Shown: positions 10,310 through 22,104, counted from the first letter of the stretch. The stretch: DNA of 64,000 nucleotides from Dipteris shenzhenensis (GCA_047967505.1 CM106541.1); one strand, 5' to 3'. The notes: generated from the sequence alone by a model not told the origin. Translations and numbers: made by a program.

Positions 10310-10530
10310 AAAGGCCTCTCAACGTCTTCCGCTTCTCAACCTCCTTCTCTCAACCTCTTCGTGTCCTCAACCTCCTTCTCTCAACCTCTTCGTGTCCTCA
10401 ACCTCCTCTCAACCTTCTTCTCTCAACCACTTCTTCTAGCTTCCTTCTCTCAACCTCCCCTTAGCCTCCTCATGTCAGCCTCCTCCCAACCTCTTCCTCC
10501 TCTCAACCTCCTTCCAACCTCTTTCTCTTA
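10310..10530. repeat. CT-rich minisatellite upstream of the glycosyltransferase
   Basis: Repeats of CTCAACCTCCTTCTCTCAAC and CTCTTCGTGTCCTCAACCTC type; the first 30-bp unit is tandemly doubled. On the gene's strand this is a GA-rich block 110-330 bp upstream of the ATG, where GAGA-type factors could bind. That role is speculative. Confidence 0.65.
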
Positions 10531-10675
10531 TTCTTTCCATGTTGGTAAAGCACTTCCCTTACCGTAGACAAAATCTATCAGTTCAACCTTGTGTAGGACA
10601 CATTCTAAAAGATGACATTGATGTTTGGATTTCTCAAAATGGGAGAGAGGCCAGTAGGAGGAGTGTATTGCACTC

Positions 10676-10710
10676 ACGCACGCGTGCGTGCGCACACACA
10701 CACACACACG

Positions 10711-10752
<42 letters not shown>

Positions 10753-10756
10753 AGGC
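10676..10756. repeat. Compound microsatellite (CG/CA)n-(CT)n-(CA)n
   Basis: GCACGCGTGCGTGCG, then CA units, then TCTCTC, then CA units again. Alternating purine-pyrimidine stretches of this sort can adopt Z-DNA. Confidence 0.95.
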
Positions 10757-10924
10757 ACATGGATTTCTATGGATTGTGATGTTATTTCAATTCATAGTCT
10801 TTGATTTAGTTTGAAGTTGTTTTGCAATTATTTGGATTTCATATTCTTAAATTAATGATTTTATAGAAATACTAATGGTTTCCGTATTGCAATTTGCAAT
10901 TGTCAAGAGGCATCAAAATTTATC

Positions 10925-11199
10925 CATGGGGCGGGCGATCAGTACGTACAAACACCATATAGCACCTGTGATCAAGGGGTATTAGAAAAAAAACTACCTA
11001 CAGTTTTGTATAGCCTATATGCACCCCTTCTGTAAATTTTTAGATGATAAAAATATCCCTTATGTATGATTTCTTTCTCTTTTTAAATTAAGAAATCCCT
11101 TATGTATGTATAATTTCTATAACGATCCATAAACATATAAAACCCCTTCTGTTGATATTGCATGTGCTATCTTACATATTGCTTGGTGACCCCCCCAGT
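10925..11199. mobile_element. hAT-type MITE, copy 2 (diverged)
   Basis: The right end GGTGACCCCCCCAGT and the interior resemble the copy at 5866-6111 (ACCCCTT...CTGTAAATTTT, ATCCCTTATGTAT, CTTCTGTTGA in order). The flanks are AATTTATC (10917-10924) and AATTCATC (11200-11207), an 8-bp target duplication with one mismatch. The left terminus has mutated (GGGGCGGGCGATCAG), so this copy is older than copy 1. Confidence 0.65.
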
Positions 11200-11519
11200 A
11201 ATTCATCATTTAGGGATGAGAGATTTGGTCCACAATGCTTTTGGAATGGATATGTCATTGTGTTAACATTTTTAAACCAATTTACCTTCTGGTGGAGAAA
11301 TTGAGGAGGGTGTTCTCACAAGTGGAGTCATATGCCAAGCACTACTACAATATCTATGAGAAGCGAATTCATGGCCACAATGAGGCATCTCTCACAATGA
11401 TTGCTATTTCTTCTATAGATTAAACAGTTATTGTACACTACTACCATCAGCTCATTTTATAACACTTTTTTTCAACGCATATTACTTAGTTTTTAGGCTA
11501 AGAAGAATTCCATTGATAT

Positions 11520-11700
11520 TAGAACCAAAAAGTTGTAATGTCCATATTTACATCGATATTAGCATTATTAGCGTCGATATTAGCATCGATATTAGTGTTG
11601 ATATTAGCATCGAATGCTATGTGGTTGAACAGAATGTTGTGTATGTTGTGTGGTTATAGGAATCCCATTTCTATAGTGTGCAATGCATTTCTTATAGCTA
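11520..11700. repeat. ATCGATATTAGC repeat plus CACTA-derived fragment
   Basis: 11545-11615 holds five imperfect copies of CATCGATATTAG. The next segment, GAATGTTGTGTATGTTGTGT then TATAGGAATCCCATTT, matches 54709-54760 inside the complete CACTA element. This is probably the subterminal and leader part of a related, otherwise missing CACTA element. Confidence 0.55.
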
Positions 11701-11809
11701 GGGATTTGCGGTGGTATTAAAACGTTAGTTTTAAAATTGTGTTGTATTAAAACGCTTTGAACATTTTTAAATTAGCCCTGAGGTGTTTTATTAAAACACC
11801 CAAGTAGCG

Positions 11810-13539
11810 ATTTTTATCTGGGACCGGCTCTAGCCAGTGTTGCGACACAACATCGACTGGTATTACATAATACTGACCGGTTTAGGATACACCGAGTTTC
11901 ACTACACCGAGCAGTATAATTAACAACATCGTCCTGTGTTTAGCTACACTGGTCGGTGTTGTTTATGTTATATAAACCAGTGCTGCGCTCGTACTATTTA
12001 CAAAATCGAGATTCTTAGAATACTGTGGAGTCTTGGGAAAGACAAAAAGCATAGGAAAGAGGATAAACAAAGCTACAAAGAAATTTGTAAGTTTTGTTAG
12101 TCCTTCTAAGTTAAAAAAAGTCTCTAATGCCAGTGGTGGGCTTTCTTTTGTCGGTTGGAATCCACTCGCACTTAGATACTAATTGGAAAATTAGCATTTA
12201 CATACTATTAGGTGAAGAGTAATTTAGTTGCATGTGACATTGTACTTAGCTTTGAAAAAATAGACGATTATCATTTTTGTATGAAGTATATAAGTTGTAA
12301 CTTGTCTAGATTCTAAACTCTTTGGAAAGATTTGTCACTTAGGACTAGGTAAAGAGCTTGTTAGTTGCATGGCTTGGAATTTTAGTTTAGTTCCATAACT
12401 TTCTAGATGCATGAAATATAGTAGATAGATACTAGAAAATTTTAGAAAAATGGAATAGTAGACATTAGCACATGAAATGATTTCCTTTTGGAATAATTTA
12501 TGTTTGTGTGTATGATTTTCTTACTTTTAGCATATGTATTTATTTATAAGCATGTACCTATAGCTTGTAACTATACTTCAAACAAAAGTCAATGAGTCGG
12601 TTGGAGGTTTGCTTAAGCTGACTTGTAACAACTCATTCGTTGATGAATGATATTATACCATGTGCCGGATGGAGGCTCACTGAGGCCGACTTGGAGCATC
12701 TCGTATGTGGTTTAAATTCATACTATATATTACTAAAACTCTACAAACTAGTATTTAAGAATGATGAGGAAATATTTGCCTTTGAGCTAGTTATAGGCTC
12801 GTTTATGTCGGTCGTTTGCATCTCACTTGAAGTCTAGCCAAATGTGGAGCTGGTAATTGCCGGCTCATAGCAACTTGCAAAATTATGTCATGTACGTGTG
12901 GAGAGATTGTGGTATACATAGGTTTACTATCCTTACGTTTTATAGATTATTAGGTGAAACAAATTAGATATGAATATGTTACATACGTTTTAATTTGTAG
13001 CCTTTATTAGAACTCAAACTTCATAGTACATATATACATAGAAAACAACAATATTGAGCCAGATTGATGGTATTAGGTTAACAAATTCTCCTAGCTTAGA
13101 AGTAGTAGTAAAACTATTTATAAGTACTTGTGTAAGTAATGCTAGCTACTGCACTAGTGTGTGTTATAAATTACCGACATCCGTCAATAGAGCATGATGT
13201 TGTGGATGATCATGGTGCAGATTGATGCTTACTCAAGAGAGACAAGAATGTGGGAAAAGGCGATTTGCTGTCCCACGCCTATTTCAACAGGTAGATTGCC
13301 ACATTCACAATCATCCAATTACGTCAGGAGGGCACAAGACAGTTGGATGATTTCTCTCTCTTGAGGTATAGCAAGCTTGCATGGAGTATTCTAAGTTAGT
13401 GTCCCAAATAGCCACATTGATTTTGGATGTAGAATTGTAAACGATTCAAAATATTGTTATGTGTCCTAGAACGTAAATGATATGGTAGTATCCAGAACAT
13501 GAAAACTAATGTGAATATACATAGTAATTATTTAAATTT
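11810..13539. other. Non-coding DNA with degenerate short repeats
   Basis: No gene is supported. 11820-11970 has several inverted and direct copies of an ACACCGACCAGTG-like motif. 12592-12710 has two 45-bp relatives of a GTCGGATGGAGGCTTGCTNA sequence. Near 13285-13365 the segment ATCATCCAA...TTGGATGAT is nested within CTCAAGAGAGA...TCTCTCTTGAG, a possible hairpin. The 3' part may be the 5' flank of the hAT remnant. Confidence 0.45.
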
Positions 13540-15480
13540 TTGTATGTTCCTCTTACAACCTTTATTGGAAGCATGGCTCTAGAAAATCGAGGAAGGAATC
13601 CAACAAAGGCTTGTGATTACGTTACGATGTTGCCTAACAAGAAGTGGAAATGCAACTTTTGTCATGAAGAGTACTCAAGCTTCAGCACAAGAATCCAAAA
13701 GTACTTCTTGGGTGATAGCAACAAACAGGTTGGAAAATGCAAGGGGCCAGGTGTTGAGAGAGTTATATCCACTCTAGGCAGCCAAATTCCTAAAAGTACG
13801 AATACCTAGGTAGATGATATTGTTGCACGTCACCAATCCTAGCCTCAAGAACGTATGCCTGATGATTTACTCACACCTCCAGCTAGTCAATCTATTGATG
13901 TGCCACCTCAAAGTAGTGGTTTGGCCTTGTTCACATAGACTGTAAGCTACTCTATGAAGTATATGGATAGTGGACAATGTAGTGTTCACAATCGTGTGCG
14001 CATCCACAACAACAAAAATATTTGGAAGAGTCATTTCGACAACAACGTATAGAGAAAGTGTAGCAAGATGTTTTTGAGGCCATTTGTCGTACTAGTTACA
14101 TGCTAAGCATGGTTCAAAATCCGCATTGGAAAAGAGCCATGGCATCTATAGAAAAGGAGGGTCCAAGCTTTACGGTGCCTAGTTACAATGCTGTCTGCAA
14201 CTACTTGGATGCATACTATGAGAGGATGAAACTAGAGATGGAGCAAGTAGTATACGATGGTATTGAGAGAACATGATGTACCATTGTTAGTGATGGATGG
14301 AAAAATGTCACCAAGAGGCCTCTAATGAATATCATGGTCATGACATTTAAAGGAGAGGCTTTTCTTCAATCTATTGACACAAGTGGTAATGCCAAGACAG
14401 GTGAATACATTGCTGAACAATTGGAGGCTGTAATCCTGGATGTTGGGGAGCATGATGTTGTTCAGATAATCACTGACAATGCGAAGAACTATAAGAAAGC
14501 TGGAAAAATTATAATTAAAAAATATCCAACCATCTGGGCATCGTCGTGCTCTTGCCATTGCCTTGACCTTGTGTTTGAGGATTGGTATAAGTCAGCAGAG
14601 ACTCTGTGGTTCAAAGCCACTATAGATGAAGGACAAAGATTGGTGTAATACTTCCTCAACCATGAGAGATTGTTGGGCATATTCAGAAACCACCAACCTG
14701 CAGAACATCCACTAGAGTTTTTGAAACCTAGTGAAACTCGTTTTGAAACAAACTATATAATGTTGGACCATTTGCTCAAGCTACAAGGGGCTGTAATAGA
14801 GACATTATTCAGTGTAGAAGCTAGAAAGTGGATAGCTAAGTCAACCTCACAAAATGCTTGTATTGAATTCACAAAGATGAAGCAAATGGCTCACACTGCT
14901 AGCTTTTGGAAGAGAATAGTTGATGCGGCTGATGCAATGAGGCTGGTATGGTTTGCCATTCAAAAATTAGACATGAAAGGTCCAAGTTTGGGCAATGATT
15001 ACATGGCTTGTTGGAATGATGAGCAGGACCTATTAAAGGAAATAGAAGATCCACAAGTGACAACATTGGCTACAGTGCCACTCATCATGCCACTTTGCAA
15101 AAGATGTTTCGAAAGTGATGGAATCATGCTCACAAGGACCTTCACTATGATGGTCATATTTTAGATCCCCAATGGTGGGAGTATCATTCAAAAACATTGG
15201 AACACGTAATGTAGCCTTGGCATAATCTCTTGGGATGATTTTTTGAGGATGGATCTAAATATGCTGCTACTCTCACAAGAAATCGCTTGAAGATAGAAAG
15301 AGAAGATAAATTGGTCTATGTTATGCAGATGGCAGAGTTCTGGATGATGTTAAGGGAGAGAGTAGTGATGGAGATTTAGCCAAGTCGGTACATTGTGATC
15401 TCCGAGGCCCGTTGCATGATCCTCCCATTGTTGGACAATTGCAAGTCACAACCAAGCAAGCTCTAGTGATGAGGAGGATG
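13540..15480 (+). pseudogene. hAT transposase remnant (BED finger, DUF659)
   Basis: hAT transposases excise and insert DNA elements through an RNase H-like core. In order I see a BED-finger-like start (13570-13740, WKCNFCHEEYSSFS then GKCKGPGV) where the expected histidine position reads YF; a degraded linker; the DUF659 region with NPHWKRAMASIEKEGPSF and TIVSDGWKNVTKRPLMN near 14280-14330, where the Asp of SDGW would be catalytic; ITDNAKNYKKAG with CSCHCLDLVFEDW; a stop at 14647; then SETRFETNYIMLDHLL. A final NRLKIEREDKLVYV block (15270-15320) matches the end of the dimerisation region, but its core is missing. Stops and frame changes (14275, 14647, 15164, 15210) make it non-functional. Confidence 0.85.
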
Positions 15481-15590
15481 AGGATGAGGAAAATTTTTGA
15501 CGACTCATGAGAAATCATGCCCACGCTTGAAATACTACATACATTGCTGATCATGCTTACATTTTGACTTATGGTTTATGCTTTATGTGA

Positions 15591-16217
15591 ATGCTACCAT
15601 ATTCTTTATGCTTTATGTTTTATGCTTCTATGCTTGTCTACACTTTATGCTTACATATTATGACTATACATGCCTATGTTTATGATTATGCTCTCTTATG
15701 CTTAGGTATGCCTCTATATATATATATACTTTATTCTTATGGTCATGCTTATGCTATATACTCGAGTCTTATGGTCTTTTTTTAAAGCTATGTCTTTATG
15801 CTTTATGTTATGCTATGCTATACATGTCTCTATGTTATCTCTCTATGCTATTTCTCTATGCCTGTACATGCCTGTATATGCCTTTGGTCTTATGGTCTTA
15901 TAACCATGCTCTTATGGTCTTAGGGTTATTATCACATGCTCTCTTCTCGTGCATTTTGGAAGTTAGGATCTCCCAAAATTTATTAAAAGATGAATTGATT
16001 CATAGATATGGAACCAGATAACTCAAAAAAAAATCAAGGGATACAAATTGAGAAAATGATACTGATTGAGTGATAGCAACTAATTTGTGTGCTATTTATA
16101 TTTTAAGTATGAGGCCTAATGAGTTCCAACAATAATATTCTAGTCTATGCATCATATTGGATACAAACAGTCGCACTCAATCAACATATGAGGGTAAAAA
16201 AATTTGTTTGTGTGCAT
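15591..16217. other. TATGCT-rich low-complexity DNA
   Basis: 15580-15960 is dominated by TTTATGCTTTATG and TATGCCTATG units. The rest, up to the LTR, is AT-rich without recognisable features. Confidence 0.7.
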
Positions 16218-17040
16218 TGTTATGGATAAATTTGACCAAGGTGAAAGGCATAAATATATGAGTGTGCTTGTATGTGTGGCAATAGTATAATGAAATATGG
16301 TGTGCATAGGGCCCAGGGTTGAGGTGGCAGGGCATGACCATGTGCCACCCTTCCACGTAAGAGGACCCATCAGGTGTGTTGTACATAATCCATGGTAGTT
16401 ATATTATAAAATGGTAAGGTGGCATGGTTCCTCCATGTGCCACCCCTCCACCTAGGCGGCCCCATGCTTGCATTTAGTGAGACATGGCCCAAGGACCATG
16501 GGAGAAGTAATATAAAATAGGTGAGGATGGATATTATATTGGATTATTCCCTCCATGTAGGATAGGCCCATGTCGGGGGGGGGGGGGTGTAGATAGTCAA
16601 AGAAAGCAAGTTAAATAATGGGGAAAGTAGGATGAGTTGGCAAGACTTCTTGTGCCAACCCTCCACTTGTCCTCCTAGATGTTTGAACATATTATAAAAT
16701 TGGGAGGAGACCAAGGGAGTATTTTAGACTTGGGATATGGGGTTTGATTTATGTGGAAAATGAGGCAAAGGGTTGTCGCACACAATTGAGAGTGCGTACC
16801 CACCTAGCCCACATGGGAGAATCTTCCACACACACCATGCATGTGGGATGATGCATTTATTAGGAGAGATCCCCTCTCTTGGCTATGAAAGGAGGGGGCT
16901 ATTCCTTGATGGGACACACTCATTCTTGTAAAGCCACCTAGCTAGTACTTTGATTTCCCCCCCTATCCTTCCTTTTAAATAAAGCATGACTCTCTTCCCT
17001 TGATGTCTCCATCACTACATTCCACCTCCCACCATGTACA
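16218..17040 (+). mobile_element. Gypsy LTR, copy a (plus orientation)
   Basis: An 823-bp sequence starting TGTTATGGATAAATTT and ending CACCATGTACA. It matches the LTR at 25614-26433 along its length, including AGGTGGCAGGGCATGACCAT and the AAAGCCACCTAGCTAGTACT block, and has a G-homopolymer at 16577-16588. It abuts a pol fragment of opposite orientation at 17041, so it is out of its normal element context. Confidence 0.85.
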
Positions 17041-17880
17041 AGCGGTGATAGTATCCTACTAGATTGACAAACGAGCATACCTGACGTTTGGTTGTAGGCG
17101 GGGAGAGCTTGAGGATGGCTTCTACCTTCTCGGGATCAGGCTTGATGCCCTCAAATGAGACAATATGTCCCAATAACCTCCCTTGAGTGGCTCCAATGGT
17201 GCATTTCTTAGGGTTGAGACTGCCATTGCATCATTGACACTTTGGAAGGCCAATCTAACCTTCATGATGTGCTCCTTACGTGATGAGAATATACAAAAAT
17301 CATCTAAACACACCTCCAAGAAATCCCCCAAATAAGGAGCAAACACCATCTGCATAAATCTTTGAAAGGTAGCAGGAGCATTGGTGAAGCCAAATGGCAT
17401 TACTTTGAATGCAAATGTCCCCCAGAATGTGGCAAATGTGGTTTTAAGCACATCTTCTTTGGCAATTCTGATTTGATAAAACCCAGAGTAACCATCACAG
17501 AAAGTATACATCTCATGACCACTTACCTTCTCAAGAATGAGGTCTTGAAAGGGCAGAGGATGATGATCCCTCTTGATGGTGGCATTGAGTTTCTTATAGT
17601 CGATGCAGACCCGCCACTTGTTGTTTTTCTTTGGGGTGACTACCATTGGTGAAACCCATTCAGTATTGTGAACCGGAACAATAAACCCAGCCTCTACAAG
17701 CTTCTGCAACTCTGAGCACAAAGCATCGGTCTGCAGGGGCCCTAATCTTCGATACTTTTGAGCCACAGGCTTCGCATCAGGCTTCAACTCTATCTTGTGC
17801 TCTATGGCAGTCACATGGCGAAGGTGGTGGTAGCTAGTTGCAAAGAGGTCAGGGAAATCTTTGAACATTTCTAGGAACTC
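17041..17880 (-). pseudogene. Gypsy copy 1: reverse transcriptase, 3'-truncated
   Basis: On the minus strand the frame from 17868 contains RT blocks: RRLGPLQTDALCSELQKLV, FIVPVHNTEWVSPMVVTPKK, RVCIDYKKLNATIKRDHHPL, FCDGYSGFYQIRIAKEDVLK, VMPFGFTNAPATFQRFMQ, and the catalytic LDDF in place of the usual YxDD. A frameshift near 17200 breaks it, and homology stops at 17041 in the middle of the RT/RNase H junction, where an LTR of opposite polarity begins. The paralogous copy 2 continues further at 23580-23760. Non-functional. Confidence 0.9.
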
Positions 17881-18262
17881 ATCTTTCTCACTTGGAGTGA
17901 GGTCTCAGGAAAGCATAGATTCAAGCTGTTGAGGACTAGCTGTTATCTTTTCTGTAGGTGGCAGGGTCGGAGACACCCCCATCATGTAAACTTCCTCCTC
18001 TGAGAATTCCTCCCCCCGTCTGATTCTTCCATGGATTCAGACACCGAGGATGAGAGAGTATCACTGTCTTGCTCCTCTTCTTCTTTCGGTTCCATGGGAC
18101 CGGGTTGCACTGGGATCTTCTCCTTGGAAGCACCAAAACACATGTGTCATGTCTTCCGATAGCTGACTGCATCACTCTTTCTCAACCATGGTCTCCCGAG
18201 TATGGCTGGGTAACTTCTGCCTATATCTTCAATGTCCACTACATAAAAATTGACAGTGGTCA

Positions 18263-18844
18263 TCAACCCATTGATAGTGATGGGCAAATCCTCAATAACT
18301 CCCAAGCTCCTCCCAGAGTGGCAAGTCGTTGACCATCTGGTACCTTGATAAGAGTGGAGGAACGCCTTGTACATTTCAAATTCAATTTCTTCATGATTCG
18401 GGGCACCATGATATTACATGCAGCTCCCACATCAACACACACATTTTTAACACAGCAATTATCTATGATGACATCTATTGTATGTGGGTGCCGATCTTCA
18501 GAGATAGAAGATACCTCTCGTACCTTTCCCTTTTTCTTGCTCTTCCTTGTTGAGAGACCTTGCTGTAGCTCACATCTCACCTTAGCGCTTAATGCTATTG
18601 GTTGAGGGAGCGTGATGCTCAAAGACCGATGAGCAAGGTCCTGAACGACCGAATAGTACTCTTGGCCTGAGCCGATGGGAAAATCCGAGGGTGACCACTT
18701 ACTCTTGCAAGATCTTTTAGTCTTCTTTGTTGGTGGGTCTGCCATCTCAGCATCTGAGGGCTCTAAGAAGGACACCTTCTTCCTGGGGTAGCCCGGTCCA
18801 CGGTTTGCGGTCCACGGTTTGGAGAGGGGTCCGAGGTGGCACAA
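18263..18844 (-). pseudogene. Gypsy copy 1: aspartic protease region
   Basis: A 193-residue frame with an acidic/basic linker (PPTKKTKRSCKSKWSP) and then the retropepsin core CVDVGAACNIMVPRIMKKL. DVGA stands where DSGA is usual, keeping the catalytic Asp. The frame then shifts, but homology resumes into a second frame (18147-18374) with LPITINGLMTTVNFYVVDIE and AILGRPWLRKSDA, which is the flap and C-terminal part of a retroviral-type protease. The shift lies near 18300. Confidence 0.8.
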
Positions 18845-18904
18845 CTTCTTTTCCCAAGGTCAAGGATCTCTACATCAAAATCCTTAGTGCCCGACTCACT
18901 TGAC

Positions 18905-19766
18905 TCACTTAGAAGATTCATCCTTGGAATATTGGGGCATTCTGTCCAGTAATGATCCTTCTGGTGGCATTGACTCCAGGTTCTGTTGCAGGGGGGACCT
19001 CTTTAGCTGGAGGGGCCGCAGGAGTAGAGAGGAGGGGGGCTCGTGGGTGAGGCTGCGGAAATCTTTGAGGCAGAGGGTGAGGATATACACCTTGTTGAGG
19101 GTAAGCATCTAAGGGAGGACCATACATTTGAGGTGTAGGTGGTGGATACATCCCTGATGAGGGGTGGGGGTATGGCCCTGAGTTAGACCCCCCAGGTTGT
19201 TGTTGCAGGAATTGAGGGGGTTGTGGAGGGACAATCGTCTTCTTTGAAGCGGGGTCAGACTGAACTTTATCAAACTTTTGAGCAATCTCATGTGCTAGCA
19301 CCATAGTTTCTGGATTCTCCCATTTAAGCTTGAGGTAGAATTCATCACTTGCTTCTGCTACAAGGTAGCCTAGCACATGCTGAGTCATTCCAGCTCAAAA
19401 TCCAGCATTGTCCTCTTGCGTAGCAATTAAACGGTCCAGGAGCACGGCAGCTCGATCCACATATCGACGTGCCGTCTCACCTTTTGACTGCTTCAAGTTT
19501 GCCACCTACAGGTACACATTCTCCGGCTCCTCTTCTTTGCCAAAATACTCAATCATCATTGCTGTCAACCTTGGCCAGCTTTGGTGAATGTCTTCGGCCT
19601 GCTTCTCATACCACACTTGAGCCAAACCCTCTAGAAATGTGAGAAGAACCAATAGCCATCTGTCTTCAGTAAGAAAGTTGAGAGAAACACAACGGCACTT
19701 GAAGGCCACAAGATACTCATTTGGATTTTCTTCCACCCGTCCACAAAACATGGGAATGTCAGCCAT
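18905..19766 (-). pseudogene. Gypsy copy 1: gag with zinc knuckle, broken
   Basis: The start MADIPMFCGRVEENPNEYL followed by LTFLEGLAQVWYEKQAED is a typical gypsy gag N-terminal helix domain. In-frame stops at about 19506 and 19390 split it. A proline/glutamine-rich linker (19100-19240) follows. A CCHC-like knuckle, CHQKDHYWTECPNIP, lies at about 18930-18975 but in a shifted frame. Gag packages the RNA copy of the element; this one is dead. Confidence 0.8.
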
Positions 19767-20259
19767 GCTTAGAAGATGGAAAAGAGAGGCTCATCTATGG
19801 ACAAACAATAGAAAGAGGAAGCTTGAACTGAAAATCGGGTGAAGATACATCCACAAAGCACACATAGGCAGGATAGGGTGTGACTAGTGTAGTGTGAAAT
19901 ATTACACGGGACGAATCTTCAGCATAGAATAGCACATAGACAATCTTAAAAGGACGAACCCTCATGATATCACATCCATCTTTACAAGCGAGGGTTAGAG
20001 GCGCGGCGTTGCATGAGGTTGTTCATCAAGGCAAACAAGAATGCCATGACAAATGTCAACAGTTGGAGAGCTTGCACATCACCTTCAGCTTCTTCCAGTT
20101 CTTATAGTCGCCATGCTATTTCGTCAAGGGGTGTGCGGTCTGGCATCCTTCTTTTGAGCAATGTCCTTGAGGACCTTTCTGATGATCTTCCGAAGTCGGT
20201 GAACTCGTATCAAGTATGCCCAACACTTAGTTTCATGATGACCACAACCTTTGCATTTC

Positions 20260-20754
20260 TTACAAATGATCACCCTCCTTCATGGCTTGCGGCTTTGTTG
20301 GGGTGGTGCTTCCACTCGCGTCATGCGTGATTGAAGTACAAGCTTCACGTGCCAAGAAATCAGCAACTAGATTTCGAGCTCGAGGGATATGCTGAGTATT
20401 TACCTCTTCAAATTGGTTGCAAAGTTCCAATGCTTGTTGATGTCATGGAACCAAGCCTTTGCTCTGCACCTTCCACCTTCCACTAACTTGTTCACACACT
20501 AGTTGAGAATCTCCTTGCACTTGAAGTTGCTTGGCATGATGTTCTTGTGCCTTTTGTAGCCCAAAAATGAGCGCCGAGTACTCAGCTTGATTGCAAGTAC
20601 TTGCAGGTGCAAACTTGTTGTAACAATACTCCTCACCACCCGGTGAAGTGAGCTTCACACCCACGCCAGTAGCCTTGGTCGAAGGTTTGTAAGCTCCATC
20701 AAATTGAAGGATCCAAGATGTCATCACACCAAGACTAAAATTTGGACATCCCAA
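20260..20754 (-). pseudogene. RNase H-like reading frame, one in-frame stop
   Basis: An RNase HI fold of the plant RVT_3 type. The four acidic positions are visible: FDGAYKPS (first Asp), CNQAEYSALIFGL (Glu), VQGDSQLVCEQV (Asp) and PRARNLVADFLA (last Asp). A TGA replaces the expected Trp codon at 20443-20445, after which the same frame continues to a TAA at 20260. It lies upstream of gypsy copy 1 gag on the same strand, which is not the usual place for RNase H in a gypsy element. It may be an additional RNase H from another element or a captured gene. Activity would require readthrough. Confidence 0.75.
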
Positions 20755-21560
20755 GTTTCTCGGTAGTCCAAGATAGGTAGGAGGAGAGGGTGGGGAGAAT
20801 TCAACACTTGAGCCAAACGTTCAGCACCAAATAAACTTGCAATCCTTTGTTGATAGTTTATCTTATGACAAAAAAGAATTACAACTTGAAGCTTGAAATG
20901 AGGCACAAAAAGTTGATTAGGTACAAATGGATTCCTTGGTCGAAACATTACCAACCATAGCCGAGGCCTAGAAACCTTTGTAGTGAGATTGAGAATAAAC
21001 CATTCAGGACAAGCTTATCCACAGGAATCAACAAGCAGATGCAACAAATCTCCCCCCAAGCTTGGGGAGCATCCCACCCTTCAATGAAGGACACCGTTTT
21101 AATTACCTCTGAAGCAGCAAGTAGTTCGATCACCGCACAATGAGTAGAAGTAAAATAAAAGTTCTCCCAGCGTATTAGGAGTTCTTCACCATGAATCATC
21201 CATGGTGTATCATTTCACCCGTCATCTCCTTGAACAATGCACTGGACAATCAGCCGTTGAAGGTCGACATGAAGATCAAGGAAGAGATCTCGTGCATTAG
21301 TATCCGTAAGGTGCGGAGGACCAGGCACCAAATCCTTAAACGCATCGAGAAGTGACAGAAATGTCCACCCTCCTCGTGTGGCATGCATCCGTGAAGTGAG
21401 CTTGGAGAAGTTCTGAATCGGCGATCTAGCAGGAGATGTGAATAGAGCACATGAAATGAAGTACTTTTGCTTTTTAGAGCAAGAGCAAACTCCCCACGAT
21501 TAGAGAGTTACAGTTCCCAAGATTTTAATATATGAACAAAAATCATTACATTTTCACCAC
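20755..21560. other. Retroelement-derived DNA with PPT-like site
   Basis: No supported gene. On the minus strand 21045-21068 reads CCCCAAGCTTGGGGGGAGAT followed by TTGTTGC, which looks like a polypurine tract leading into an LTR. I could not pair it with a second LTR, so the parent element is unclear. Confidence 0.4.
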
Positions 21561-21713
21561 TTCCAACTTGTTGGCCCAATGATAAGTCTCCCTTTTGTGA
21601 AGGGGGAGGTCTTGGGTTCAAATCCTACTCTTTAATAAAAAGAGAGGAGAGGAGAAGGAGAAGAGAAAGAGAAAGAGAAAGAGAAGAAGAAGATGTTGGG
21701 TTCAAATCCTACT
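21561..21713 (+). mobile_element. tRNA-like SINE remnant with duplicated B box
   Basis: TTGGCCCAATGATAAG (21571-21586) resembles an RNA polymerase III A box, and GGTTCAAATCC (21615-21625) is a perfect B box. The spacing of about 30 bp fits tRNA-derived plant SINEs. A purine tract (21640-21693) follows, and then a second TTGGGTTCAAATCCTACTC at 21695-21713, as if the B-box segment were duplicated. No coding capacity. Confidence 0.55.
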
Positions 21714-21714
21714 C

Positions 21715-21945
21715 AGAAAACTATCCGCGACCAGAAGACACAGTAGCCCAGAAAACTGTCGCACGGGTGAAGATAGTAGACGCATGGAGCGAGAAGACTT
21801 TCTGCGACCAGAAGCCGTAGCAGTCCAGAAAACTATCACGGGGGTGAACGCAGTAGACGCGCGAAGCGAGAAAACTGTCCGCGACCAAATGTTGCAGCAG
21901 CCCAGAAAACTGTTGCACGGTCGAACACAGTAGACGCGCGAATCG
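21715..21945. repeat. Three tandem 77-bp repeats
   Basis: Three back-to-back 77-bp units (21715-21791, 21792-21868, 21869-21945), each with CCGCGACCA, CAGCCCAGAAAACT and CAGTAGACGCGCGAA. They are GC-richer than the surroundings. On the minus strand they read open, but the peptide has no recognisable domain. They lie between a gypsy LTR fragment and its gag, i.e. in the element's leader. Confidence 0.9.
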
Positions 21946-22104
21946 AATGCATGCACAGTAGCTTAGAAGGAGCACAGATGGTACAGTTTTGTAGATGCGA
22001 CCGGTACGAGCAGAAGATTCGCCACTAGCTATGGAGATTTTGATCCCAGCAGCCACACCATTTCTATTAGCCGAAAAAGAAATCAAGACCAGAGGCTAGA
22101 GGCT

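Noticed and set aside
21615-21625. Functional tRNA gene
   Set aside because: A and B boxes exist, but no cloverleaf with acceptor and anticodon stems can be drawn; a SINE remnant fits better.
21702-22086. Minus-strand 121-codon frame
   Set aside because: Most of it is the 77-bp tandem repeat translated; it has no domain.
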